This document shows, in pieces, positions 23,246 through 32,916 of a stretch of DNA of 64,000 bases (position 1 is its first letter; each line of letters opens with the position of its first letter). The stretch comes from Apoderus coryli. Its lineage: Eukaryota; Arthropoda; Insecta; Coleoptera; Attelabidae. Under the pieces are notes generated by a model. It did no database searches. It saw only the letters and a list, made by a program, of their open reading frames with translations, and was not told the DNA's origin. The stretch is taken from positions 10,150,869 through 10,214,868 of the forward strand of contig OU452209.1 of the NCBI GenBank assembly GCA_911728435.2. Direction: 5' to 3'. Position numbers and translations under genes: made by a program.

Positions 23246-23500
23246 TTATGCCACCCAATTCAACAACCCTGTACCCTCTACTAACTTGTGGAGTTCAGTT
23301 ATGTGTTGGGTGTCAATATCTGCAGGCGCAATCTGCGCGTGCCCAGAAATAGCGTGTCGCCTTCGCTGTAAGGCTACACACTCACATATCACATGGTGAG
23401 CTGTTTCAACTGCCCCATTACACAATCTGCATTGCAGGTCCCCGTTATACACCCCCATCTTATTTAGGTGACTTCTCAGGGCGCAATGCCCAGTGAAGGA
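23246..23500 (-). pseudogene. LINE fragment, C-terminal zinc-knuckle region
   Basis: Encodes SFTGHCALRSHLNKMGV then CRLCNGAVETAHHVICEC, the Cys/His motif that follows the RNase H/RT region in I/R1/LOA-type insect LINEs. The frame ends at a stop inside VEGTGLLNW. It is only the last 85 residues, 5' truncated, with an inverted duplication at its 5' edge. Confidence 0.65.
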
Positions 23501-23518
23501 CTCCTCACTGGGCATTGC
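23483..23518. repeat. 36-nt hairpin at the LINE 5' breakpoint
   Basis: GCAATGCCCAGTGA-AGGACTCC-TCACTGGGCATTGC: a 14-bp perfect stem with an 8-nt loop. One arm is LINE coding sequence, the other its inverted copy. Confidence 0.85.
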
Positions 23519-23529
23519 ATAGTTATTCG

Positions 23530-25370
23530 AATCTGCCTCCGGGTTAATGTTAGCAGTTTTTCAGTTCGTTTTGTTGCTGCACCAGGTATGAATTTCTTAC
23601 CATGTTCCTGCTTAGGAATATGTTCCCAATATCTCTGGTGCTCTTTTTTGGTCAAGCACTTGACCCATAGTTAAAACGATTCGGCCAAGAATGCCTGCGC
23701 AGTAAGTAGTCAGGTAAATTGAAAAAAAAATAACGATTGACGATTTGTTATTAAATTTATTTGGTGGAGATTTGACTTTTATTTTTCATCACTGAAATAG
23801 TTAGGTATTTATGACTAACAAACAAATCCTGATGTAAGTACACTTTATTATTAATTTTAAACGGTGGCTCGGTTTAGCGCAAGGTAGCTCGCTTTAGTTT
23901 ATCTGGTTCCAAATAACATTGTTGCATGGCGCATGCCGAATAAAACAGAAATCAACAATCTTTGATAAGGTAAGTACCCATTTCACTATTAAATTAATTC
24001 TACTCTTGTTTCATTTTGTCTTTACATGTTTCACTCTTACAAAACGGATCAAATGAAAGACAAACAAAAAGTATTTGTAATTGTGCCTATATTAAGCCAA
24101 TAGTGCGCTATTCGCAATAATCGGCTTAAACATTATATTCAGGAACACACATAAATATGTAAGTCTGATCAGGTTCGGTGTCCAAACTACGCAATATAAA
24201 TAATTCTTTCTTATTGAGTCCACCGACAGTCCGGTCCTTACATCTATTGCTTATCCTATTAGAGGATGACATGTGTTGTAGCCATATTTGCGACGGGCTT
24301 ACGTCAGTTTCTTACAAGTTGTACCAGAGTTCAGTTTAAGGGTAGTCTCCCACACATTGAAAAAAAATTAAACAAAAATACCATCTTTTCTACCAAAAAG
24401 AAACAGCTGCAGTGTCAACATTGTATGGATTTAGAAGAATGTTCATTAATTTTCTATGTTGGAAGTTGGGAAGGCTACAGTTCTTATATCATCCATACAC
24501 GACAGGCGTTTTACTGATCCTTATACCAACAAGCCAGAAATCATTTCCTACCATAATAAAAATAAGATTATATCGACGAGAAATGTTCAAAAACGCAATT
24601 CCACAGTCGATCTGGAAGATGGCCCTAGCGCGCCATAGATAGGTATTTCTGTGGTACATTCATATTATAGCCTACACCACTGCTATATAAACAAGCCCAT
24701 AATAAAAGAAAAAAGTATTTTTGCAATGGAGTCAGCTATGCAATTAATGGAATATCACATAAAACGACGATACACAATGACGAGTATTCCACGTGAATTG
24801 GGGTTAACTATTAGGAGTTCCAGAACCAGGGCGCAAGGTTCTAATTTTGGAAAAACGGTAAGATGTGCAATTTACGACCTAGTAAAAAGAGTAGAATAAC
24901 AAGATACCTATGCCTGTGTTGCAAAAAGTCTGGAATGTACCTACAAAACCATTATGTAAGAATTGCATTTGAAAAACACTGAAAATTGGCTCCTGCTGAA
25001 AATCAAACTTGTACTTAGATTTTTTTTATTATCTACTTTGTTTACTTAAGAGTTCGAAAGTTTAATATTGCAATAAGAATGTTTCATGTTTTCTTATATT
25101 TTTTTGAGTTTGACTTACAAATATGTACTTTCTCCAAAAATTTGTGCGGGATTTAGTATTAAGTTTATTTCGTTATAAATTTTAGTTTAGTTCATTTTAA
25201 CACATTCTCGTTAAATTATGTTTCATATTCGTATTAAATAAAATATTTTGATTTAAGTAGGTATCTTTATTTTTGTATTTTTTGCACTCTCAGTGCCGGA
25301 TGGGTTACGTTACCGGTACCATACCCAATACCAGACCAGTTAGAGGTTAAACAAAGATTCCTCATAAAGC
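23530..25370. other. Intergenic DNA, no gene recognised
   Basis: Several short open frames (24266-24517, 24412-24642, 24651-24899, all plus) overlap and show no domain. The 24727-24899 stretch (KRRYTMTSIPRELGL) vaguely resembles a helix-turn-helix but stops quickly. The non-coding first exon and promoter of SF3B3 should lie somewhere to the right of 22352, but I cannot place them. Confidence 0.4.
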
Positions 25371-25380
25371 CATGAAATTG

Positions 25381-25515
25381 TAAAGAACTAAAACCAGGTA
25401 AAAAGTCATCATGGGACTCCTACCAACGATGCGATGTGCTTTTAGTCTTTAATTTAGCACAGTCTACGACCTATACGTACAGTTTGTGTAGGAATAGGAG
25501 ATACCATAGTGCATA
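25381..25515. repeat. ~135-bp direct repeat, copy 2
   Basis: Second copy of 21555-21690, same orientation, 3.8 kb downstream. Confidence 0.7.
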
Positions 25516-25850
25516 CATAAAGTAGGTACAAACGTAATAATGAAACACAAAATTAATAATATTCATATCAATAAAATGTGCACACTCAAAAATATGCAGT
25601 AAATAATCTCAATCTACTTATAGAAACTAATAATACACTTACAATTCGTTCCGATGACTAGCAAATTATTTAATATTCCAAGATTTATTTCACCATTTTT
25701 TTCAAAGAAAGATTGTTTACATATTCACCAATCTAACTGACAAATCCACATCACACGACCGGTATACCAGAACCAGACAGACGCAGACGCCCAGTTCCAA
25801 CTTTTCGACATTGGTTCTAGAAGCGAAATGAAAGAGAAATAGAGAAAAGT

Positions 25851-25881
25851 ACAGTGACTATATTCTAAATATAGTCACTGT
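25851..25881. repeat. 31-nt near-perfect palindrome
   Basis: ACAGTGACTATAT-TCTAA-ATATAGTCACTGT, preceded by T and followed by A. It looks like two Tc1-type termini (TA-CAGTGACT) fused back-to-back, i.e. an element deleted down to its tips. Confidence 0.85.
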
Positions 25882-26225
25882 AGAGAAAAGAGAAATATAG
25901 AATAATATTTATAAGAGAAAGAGACAAGAGAGTGACAGCACAACATACAATGACCCATGACACAGAAGACACAGAAAAAAAGACATATGACATGCCTGTG
26001 ATAGGAAATTTCCTTTTTCTCTCCTCACTTGAACTGATGTGATATATCACCTCCCACTTTTTTGATTGATTGCAGTAGAGGCCTTCTCTAAAGATCAAGG
26101 GATAATAATATGTGAAAATATTTACTATCTTAGATTTGACATTAAACGAAATCATATTAACTTTGATATGGCGGCGGGAGATGCCCACATGTGGAAGGTG
26201 CAACCGCATGTCGGTGATGTTATTA

Positions 26226-26567
26226 GGGAGTTAAAGTTCTTCATGAGACAAGAACGTATACGTATCTATTGACAGCTAGGCATGCGCAAATGAATTTTTC
26301 ATTTCGTTTGCGGATACGTATCCCGTATCGATACGGAGTCTTGCGTGTCATTCCGACGAGAACGCATTCTAACGGAAATCCTCGATTGTATGACCGGAGG
26401 TATCCGAACGAGTTAAACAAATATAAACATAACCTAAGAGAAATGCGTTACGTTGCTAATCAAACTTTAACTCATTTTTGGTACCAGATTTTTCAATTGA
26501 CTTATCCTCAATAATTTCCGTTACGTCAGCATAGATACGTCTCGTCTCATGTACAACTTTAACTCCC
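26226..26567. mobile_element. 342-bp MITE, TA target, GGGAGTTAAAGTT ends
   Basis: GGGAGTTAAAGTTCTTCATG at the left and its near-complement at the right, flanked by TA. Just inside lies a CGTATACGTATC palindromic block and then TTGACAGCTAGGCATGCGCA. No coding capacity. Confidence 0.8.
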
Positions 26568-26668
26568 TATTAAAGTACCTGGTCGTGTGGATAGAGGTTG
26601 GATGGGTGGACGGCGCTCCCGGCCGAGTCGGTAGACTTGCTAATGTCATGTAGCTATGCGCTAGATAA

Positions 26669-26704
26669 GGGTTATTCTTTCGTACTGAACTAAGTGAACT
26701 AAAG
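26669..26704. repeat. Fragment of the GGGTTATTCTTTCGTA MITE
   Basis: About 35 bp (GGGTTATTCTTTCGTACTGA and on to GTGAAC) identical to the left end of the element at 28674. No matching right end is nearby. Confidence 0.75.
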
Positions 26705-26871
26705 AAATGGCTGAATTAGCTAGTTGTAGAGGCCAATAATATAGAGAGAGAGAACTTTGATATGGCAGTAAAAGGTGCTGTCACTTTACCGCCCATCTCA
26801 CTTTATCTACTGACGGGTCTAGAACCATTTAAGTATTTCAGTCGAAAAAAAATGGCTGAGGTGACAATATA

Positions 26872-27446
26872 GGGAGGTAAGGCAAAGCCAGTGACGTATA
26901 CGTAAACGTATCTTTTGACATCTACGCATGCGCTCTTTAAATTTATGATACGTTTAACGATACGAAGGCCGTAAACATATGTACCTCTACGCGTATCGTA
27001 TACTTAAACGTATTGAACCGATTTTTGTCGGAATTACATGAACTTGTACGAATATCTAGAATAGAACAACAAAAACTGTGAATCTATATTAAAAATTAAT
27101 CTAAGCTATTTTGCAATAAATACTTTATTATTATTAGTAGTAGTAGATTATTTTGTAACAATTATAAACATTTTTCTGTTATTGTTTATAGGTATACATA
27201 ATAACATATATAGCTATTTGGTTAATGATTAAAAAACAATAATATTAACAACATAGTAAATGGAAGTAGAAAAATGTCAGAGTCTTTTTCTCAAGTAAAG
27301 TGTTATATCTACCTTCCGCATATACGATACGTATTAGATGGCACCTTAACTCTATTTTGAAAGACTGCTTATCTAGTGTAAACATATCCAAAATCTCACG
27401 TTTACGTTTGAGATACGTATATGTCCTCGGTTTTGCCTTAACTCCC
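26872..27446. mobile_element. 575-bp MITE, TA target, GGGAGGTAAGGC ends
   Basis: GGGAGGTAAGGCAAAGCC at the left and the complement of GGGAGTTAAGGCAAAACC at the right, flanked by TA (26870-26871; 27447-27448). The inner block is ACGTATACGTAAACGTATC, followed by TTGACATCTACGCATGCGC. Related in design to 26226-26567. Confidence 0.8.
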
Positions 27447-27487
27447 TAGCTCACTTATTTTCATAAAAGAACCGGCTAACCTAACTA

Positions 27488-28232
27488 GTGATTTATAAAC
27501 TTGACGTTTGCGTCCACCGCTGCCGTTTGCCGTTACAGTTCTACATCGTGATTTATAAGCTTTGCAACGGTCACAAAACATACCCCTTTGTTTTGTGGCA
27601 ACGGTTGTCTCAACTCATAACCTATAATTATTTTATTTACTTTCGGTTTTGGTTCCTATGATTTATTAATAATATATCATATCATAAATATAAACATGGA
27701 TTATTTAATGAGGACAGGGAGCAAATAACAATTGGGGTAAACAATAATTTTAATTTATGGGATCATATGATTTCTGTCAAATTGGACACATGACAATTTA
27801 TTGCGTTTCTATTGGTTGTATTGCCAGCGGCCGACGAAAAAAGATAAACTTGAATTATGTTGACCGGCGGAAGACGCAAAGGGTAACGGAAAACGGTAGT
27901 TTATAGACAGTTGAAGTGCTTCTACTTACGTAAACGAAAACGTGAAAATTGACAGCTACGCGTGCGCACGTCGATTTTCTTTGCGTTTGGGTTTACGGCG
28001 CTACGTGATGTCGTGCGCCCCCACGTAAGTGTCTCGTTAACGCGCCACGAATTGTTACACTTCAACTAGCTTTTTGAAGCATTCCGTAAACGTCTAGTTT
28101 GTACGTTGTACGTTAAGGTATACGTTAGCGTTGACGTTTGGTTGCAACTTCAAGTGTCTTATAAATAAAAGTACGCAACTTACGTATGGTGGACGGCAGC
28201 GTAGAACGCAAACGGAAAGTTTATAAATCACC
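27488..28232. mobile_element. ~745-bp inverted-repeat element with a nested MITE
   Basis: GTGATTTATAAACTT..CGTTTGCGT at the left is inverted at the right, followed in both arms by GCTGCCGT. The interior is interrupted by the 254-bp MITE at 27906-28159. Target duplication is not clear. Confidence 0.6.
27906..28159. mobile_element. 254-bp nested MITE, TATA/TA target
   Basis: Ends GACAGTTGAAGT and rc-AGACACTTGAAGT, flanked by TATA on both sides. It contains ACTTACGTAAACG and then TTGACAGCTACGCGTGCGCA, the same sub-terminal core as the neighbouring MITEs. Confidence 0.6.
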
Positions 28233-28673
28233 AATAAGTTTACATGCCTCCGTTTATCCGACGATACGATAATACAAAAAAATAATTTTTATTGGTGGAT
28301 AAACTTATATTTCATTAGTACACACGCACCCGTCAACCGATGATCCAACAATTATTTCACGGGGCTTCCGGTTTGCCCTACGAATCTACGAACATAATTA
28401 CCATTGTCATATATAATATTAATATTATATAAACCATTTTTTATTTATTTATTAGCAAAATTAATAACAAAAAATCAATGGCCAAAAAGTATCTTCTTAC
28501 TTATTATACCACTGATATGAAAGTGCACCATACTCCATAATAAAATAATTAATTAGTTTCTGTCTCATATATCTTCAGAATTTTTACTATACACATTTGA
28601 GCTCATTCTGTTTATAGGAGAAAGGTTCACATTTGCACCTGTTCTCCACTCGCCTTCAATAATATCATCATTA

Positions 28674-29119
28674 GGGTTATTCTTTCGTACTGAACTAAGT
28701 GAACAATCTGAAAATTATCAGTTCATTCACGATTGTGCGTATTCTTTCGACATCGGTCACTTCTACCAAACTGATTAAAATTCCTACCCCCCTTGCCGCT
28801 TACTGATCAACCTCTTGGTACCGGTTAGTTCGTTCAGTTACCTGTTAACCTCTAAAAGTATTGAATATTGAGAGATAATATGATTCCGAATCAAACCAAT
28901 AAATTGTAAAAGCTTAAAACATGGATAATAATATCATGGAAGAAATAATTTTCCAGTTTTCAGAGCAGATTTGGTTGTTTTCACAAGTTTTCGAAGTAAA
29001 GTGAAAGACAATCACAAAAAAGATGTTCTTTCGGTTTCGCCAAATATTCAGTTCAGTACAATCACATTCAGTTTAATCATATTCACTTGTTCAGATTAAT
29101 CACTACGAAAGAATAACCC
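28674..29119. mobile_element. 446-bp MITE with GGGTTATTCTTTCGTA ends
   Basis: Perfect 16-bp termini GGGTTATTCTTTCGTA flanked by TA (28672-28673; 29120-29121). The arms stay loosely similar inward (CTGAAC..GTGAA). Non-coding. Confidence 0.85.
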
Positions 29120-29482
29120 TATTTGTCTTTATAAAGAGAATAATATCACCATTTTCATCCTCCCTGTCCACAGAAGCAATATACCTTATACCTCCTGACA
29201 GGTTTTAGCTCTGTAGTAGGTAGCCATCAAGAAGTAAGCAGTTATGTCACAGTATAATAAATAATACAGTATTCTGACTTTCACGTTTGCAAGCCGCCCT
29301 GCGCATATTTATTATACTGTGGATACAGTTCACTCCTGTGTTCAATATATAGTTCATTGTCGGCGTGTACGAGATAAATAAATATTGTGTTTAAATCTAA
29401 ATCTGTGTTTTGTGTTTTTGGTATAGTGTTCGTGAGAATTAAAAGGATTTTATTTTTATTAACGTGTCTTGGGATTCATACA

Positions 29483-29583
29483 ATGAATAATCACGGAGGA
29501 CATGTGTGTGTTGCAAAATGTTGTCCCAATAAGCGGTACACTTGCTCTAAACATTTTTTTCGCTTCCCCAAAGACCCTGTTAA
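29483..29583 (+). CDS. THAP-type zinc-finger first exon (candidate)
   Basis: ATG at 29483 begins MNNHGGHVCVAKCCPNKR and ends HFFRFPKDPVK at donor GTGAGT. C-x3-C plus F-x-FP is the opening of a THAP domain. Phase 2 matches the exon at 30721, and the three-exon join (29483-29583, 30721-30974, 31072-31121) gives 134 residues. However, that join would repeat the F-x-x-P element (FRFP then FSKYP), so this exon may instead belong to another, degraded THAP copy. Confidence 0.45.
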
Positions 29584-30002
29584 GTGAGTAATAAGTAAAA
29601 ATTAAGATAAATACTAGATAATTTTACGTTTATAACAACTATTTAACCGTAAAATTTATATTACGAAATGACAGTATCTAATATGTTTTTAAACTAAATA
29701 CAAGTGAAACATAAACACAAGTTTTCGCGTGGCTAGTTGTTATTTTATTGACAATATCATTATAAAGTTTCAAGAAGTCTTTGCCAAAATTTGCCTTTAA
29801 AGTTGCTGTTGTAATTTGTGAATTAAACTACCCGTTTTACTCACTACAACGATATTCATAATAAACCGCGAAAATTGAAATAAACGCGATTTATTAATAA
29901 AGAAAAATAACAAACTAAATACAAAACTGAAACGATTTTAACTGACCAATATAATATAGAAATTGAAAACTAATCAAAAATCTGACAATCTTAATTCTTT
30001 TT

Positions 30003-30240
30003 TGACAATAACAACTTTTTCCAATAGTTATTATTATTGTTATTAAAAATCACCCAATCATGTCAACATTTAACTGATAACACCACTCAAGGTTGTTTTC
30101 AATCACTATCACACACCACAAATATTTCTGAAATTGACAGTGATATTATTATGTACTTAAATATTTTTACAAAAATAAAAATACAGTACTGTGGTTAGAA
30201 ACCAAAAACTATAATTATCCTTAGTCAGGACCTGACTTGC
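30003..30240 (+). repeat. Mariner-type element end, related to 63290-63485
   Basis: About 240 bp matching the inverse of 63290-63485, including AAAAATCACCCA, CACTCAAGG and AGTCAGGACCTGACTTG. It is the terminal region of the transposon whose transposase remnant lies at the right edge of the window. Confidence 0.65.
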
Positions 30241-30596
30241 AACCCAAAACTTCCGACGTCGGACGAAGTAAAAAATATTCGGATAAACATTGGCGCCAAA
30301 TATTTCGACCAATAGGAGCTCTGTCGGATCGTCCTGTCGTCGTATAACGCGTTGAAGACAGAGATATAGAGATACAATTAAAGGATGGCGCCTTATAATA
30401 TGCAGATCAGCTGGTCTGATGTGACCATTGACCTCACAGGTTATGGACCGGCCATATTGTTGCGTTAATCTATAACCGAGGCGTGCGACAAGGATAGAGC
30501 TAGAGTGGGAAAAAAGACATTTGTTTACTGTGTAGTTGTAGTTAAATGGGATATCTATGTAGTTTCAACAATTTTTCATAGTTAAGTTCTTTTAAA

Positions 30597-31121
30597 AATG
30601 GAAAGTCCTGCAGTGCGGTAAATTGTACAAAAAAGTGGAAGAATGATATCCAAATAAAATTTACTTTACTGACTCAAATGTATCATAACCTTCAAGCCTA
30701 TATTTATATTATTATCTTAGGTTTTCAAAGTATCCAAATTTAAGGAAATTATGGGTAGTAGCAACTAAAAGAAATAGTTACAAACCAAGTAATAACGCTG
30801 TTCTTTGTCGTCTCTATTTCTTAGAAGAGTACTATGAAGAAAATGTCTATGGTAAATGGAACAGAGTATTGAAGAAAACTGCTGTGCCATCTCATTTTGA
30901 TTTTCCTCCTTATTTAACCAAAACAATCAAAAAACGAAGATTTTTAAAGCGAGGACTCTCTGTAAATTCGGAAGGTAAGACAACCTTAGTTGGCAATTTT
31001 CCAAAATTTTAAGGTTTTTTTACAAATAGGTTGGAAAAATCCGTATTTTCTAATTTTTTTTTAAGTTTCAGGACAAGCTTCCCATTCAGGTAATACTGAA
31101 AATGACCCCACAGTAGAGTAA
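30597..31121 (+). CDS. THAP-domain protein, partly degraded
   Basis: The first segment encodes KSCSAVNCTKKWKND, a classic THAP start (C-x4-C), but its expected initiator ATG is one base out of frame. A possible 38-nt intron leads to exon 30721-30974, FSKYPNLRKLWVVATKR, AVLCRLYFLEEYYEEN and LKKTAVPSHFDFP, the rest of the THAP fold. The terminal exon 31072-31121 ends at TAA. The zinc-binding C-x2-H is C-x2-Y (CRLYF), which should impair zinc binding. The exon 2-3 splice sites are good and in phase. Either a decaying gene or one using an alternative first exon at 29483. Confidence 0.5.
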
Positions 31122-31149
31122 ATGCAAGCCACCATATACAGAAAAAATA

Positions 31150-32400
31150 ATTTTAAGACAACCTATATAACTTTTATTTTTAACTATAACATCGAAGGTT
31201 GACCCATTACAGACTCACCCTGTATATTATCCAAATGTCTAAAACCATTAATGTAGGCATTTTTATATTCATTCATATTCTCTCATGTTAATTTGATAAA
31301 AGTCAATAAAAATACCAAAACTGTATAATAAATATTTTCATAAATTTTGTGTTTATTTTTTCTAGAGCATATCCATATTTTTATATTTTATAGAATTTTC
31401 TCTCTATTGGTAAGTTATTTTCATGATGATTTGACGAATTAATGTCATATCTTTCGAAATTCGTAACAATTCCCGAGTATTTTTAATAAGAACAATTTTT
31501 TAAGCAAATTAATATATTCCTCTATATAAGTACAATGTACTTGTTCGTTTTCTACCCACTTTATCTCCATCTTTCTTTCAAACCTCTCTTTCTAAGGTTT
31601 TCTGCATCACTGATATTGAATGAATACTAAATGTACCTGGCCGGTACATTCTAGTATAATATGTCATTGCATGTGACATAATCACCTACCGCTAATCTCA
31701 CTTGCATTTTTTTTTTTTTTTTAAATGACAAACCCACAAAATTATCATTGATTAGGAATAAATCTGCATTGTAATTGTACAGTGAGCAATTCTAGAATAC
31801 CGGGGAGTAGAACGATCGAGCGAAGAGAGGCACAGCTTATTAAATTAGATCAAACTTGCCTCTGTACTCTCGCCAGGTTTGAAAAATAGACCCCCTGTAC
31901 AAATGCAATGCATTATGCATTTTGAAGTTTCTGAGTACACTATCAACGGTGTAAAAATTGCTCTTGCCGTCAAGAAGATATTTGGGACCATATAAATCTT
32001 ATTATATACAGGGTCTTAACATTGTGTTTATTATAATAAACACAATGGTCTTACTCTCAGAAAAATAAATAAATATTTTTCTGAGGTCTTACTAAACTGA
32101 TGAGGCTTATAAGTCGGTAAATATAAAAAATCGGAAGTCAACAGATATTTTTGGTTAACCTCGAAAGAGCATGTTGCAAGATAAAATGAGGTGAGTAAAA
32201 ACCAGAGACATCTTAACTACCATTTACCATGATATCTTAGCTACTAAATTAGATGTCAGTGGTAAAACAAATTAAAACGAAATTTACTTTTGACCCACTC
32301 AACAAGGCATAACATGTCAATTAAATGTCAATTCAAAAAAATACAAAACATCCAACGGTTTAAGAGGTTTTTATTTCAATAAAGTTTTTAAACGGCCAAA
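31150..32400. other. Intergenic/promoter-proximal region upstream of the CKAP2-like gene
   Basis: No exon recognised. It contains CACCCTGTATA (31214) and TATACAGGGT (32005) words typical of mobile-element ends, a poly-T run near 31705, and the palindromes at 32020-32085. A promoter for the gene starting at 32406 is expected, but no TATA/Inr pair stands out. Confidence 0.4.
32020..32085. repeat. Two adjacent perfect hairpins
   Basis: A 28-nt perfect palindrome (CATTGTGTTTATTA and its complement, 32020-32047) is followed by a 12-bp stem CTCAGAAAAATA..TATTTTTCTGAG (32056-32085). The two are separated by GGTCTTA, and a GGTCTTA copy follows the second. Located about 320 bp upstream of the ATG of the CKAP2-like gene. 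Confidence 0.85.
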
Positions 32401-32405
32401 TAACG

Positions 32406-32916
32406 ATGAATAAAAACGAACATAATTCCAAACAATCAAAACCAATTCCAGTAATTCGACATACCGTAACAAGTTATAAGAGATTATTGAAAGCAAATCC
32501 GCTACTGAAATATGAAGCTGAAGGCATTAATATCGATGAACTTTTGGCAACTTCCTCAAATATGAAACCAGCTACAAAACCTATTTTGAAACGATCACAG
32601 TCAGTCAGGGTTCCACCAGTCTCAAAATCGTCTACAATTGTTAATGGAAACAGAAATAATGCCCAAAATAGTAAACCAAATTATTTAAAAACTAAAAATG
32701 TACAGCATAAAGCGGGTGCTAGTAAATTAAATGAAGTAGTTATTAATAAGATAATTACTACGCAAACTGACCAGGGAGATACTCGACATAATATACTGAA
32801 TAAAAATAAATGTGTTGGTAAAAATATCGGGGAAAAAAAAGTGCAACCCATGAAACAAAATGTTAAGCAACGTGTACGAAGATCTCTTTCACAGGGTCAT
32901 ATTCAGTCAAAGAAGG
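32406..32916 (+). CDS. CKAP2-like gene exon 1
   Basis: ATG at 32406 follows an in-frame stop-rich upstream and the context AACGATGAAT. 170 codons of basic Lys/Ser/Asn-rich sequence (TSYKRLLKANPLLKYEAEG, KQRVRRSLSQGHIQ), ending phase 1 at donor GTAAGT. It looks disordered, as expected for a microtubule-binding N-terminus. Confidence 0.8.

Noticed and set aside
24266..24899. Three overlapping plus-strand open frames
   Set aside because: No domain, no convincing initiation context, and different frames overlap. Not enough to call a gene.
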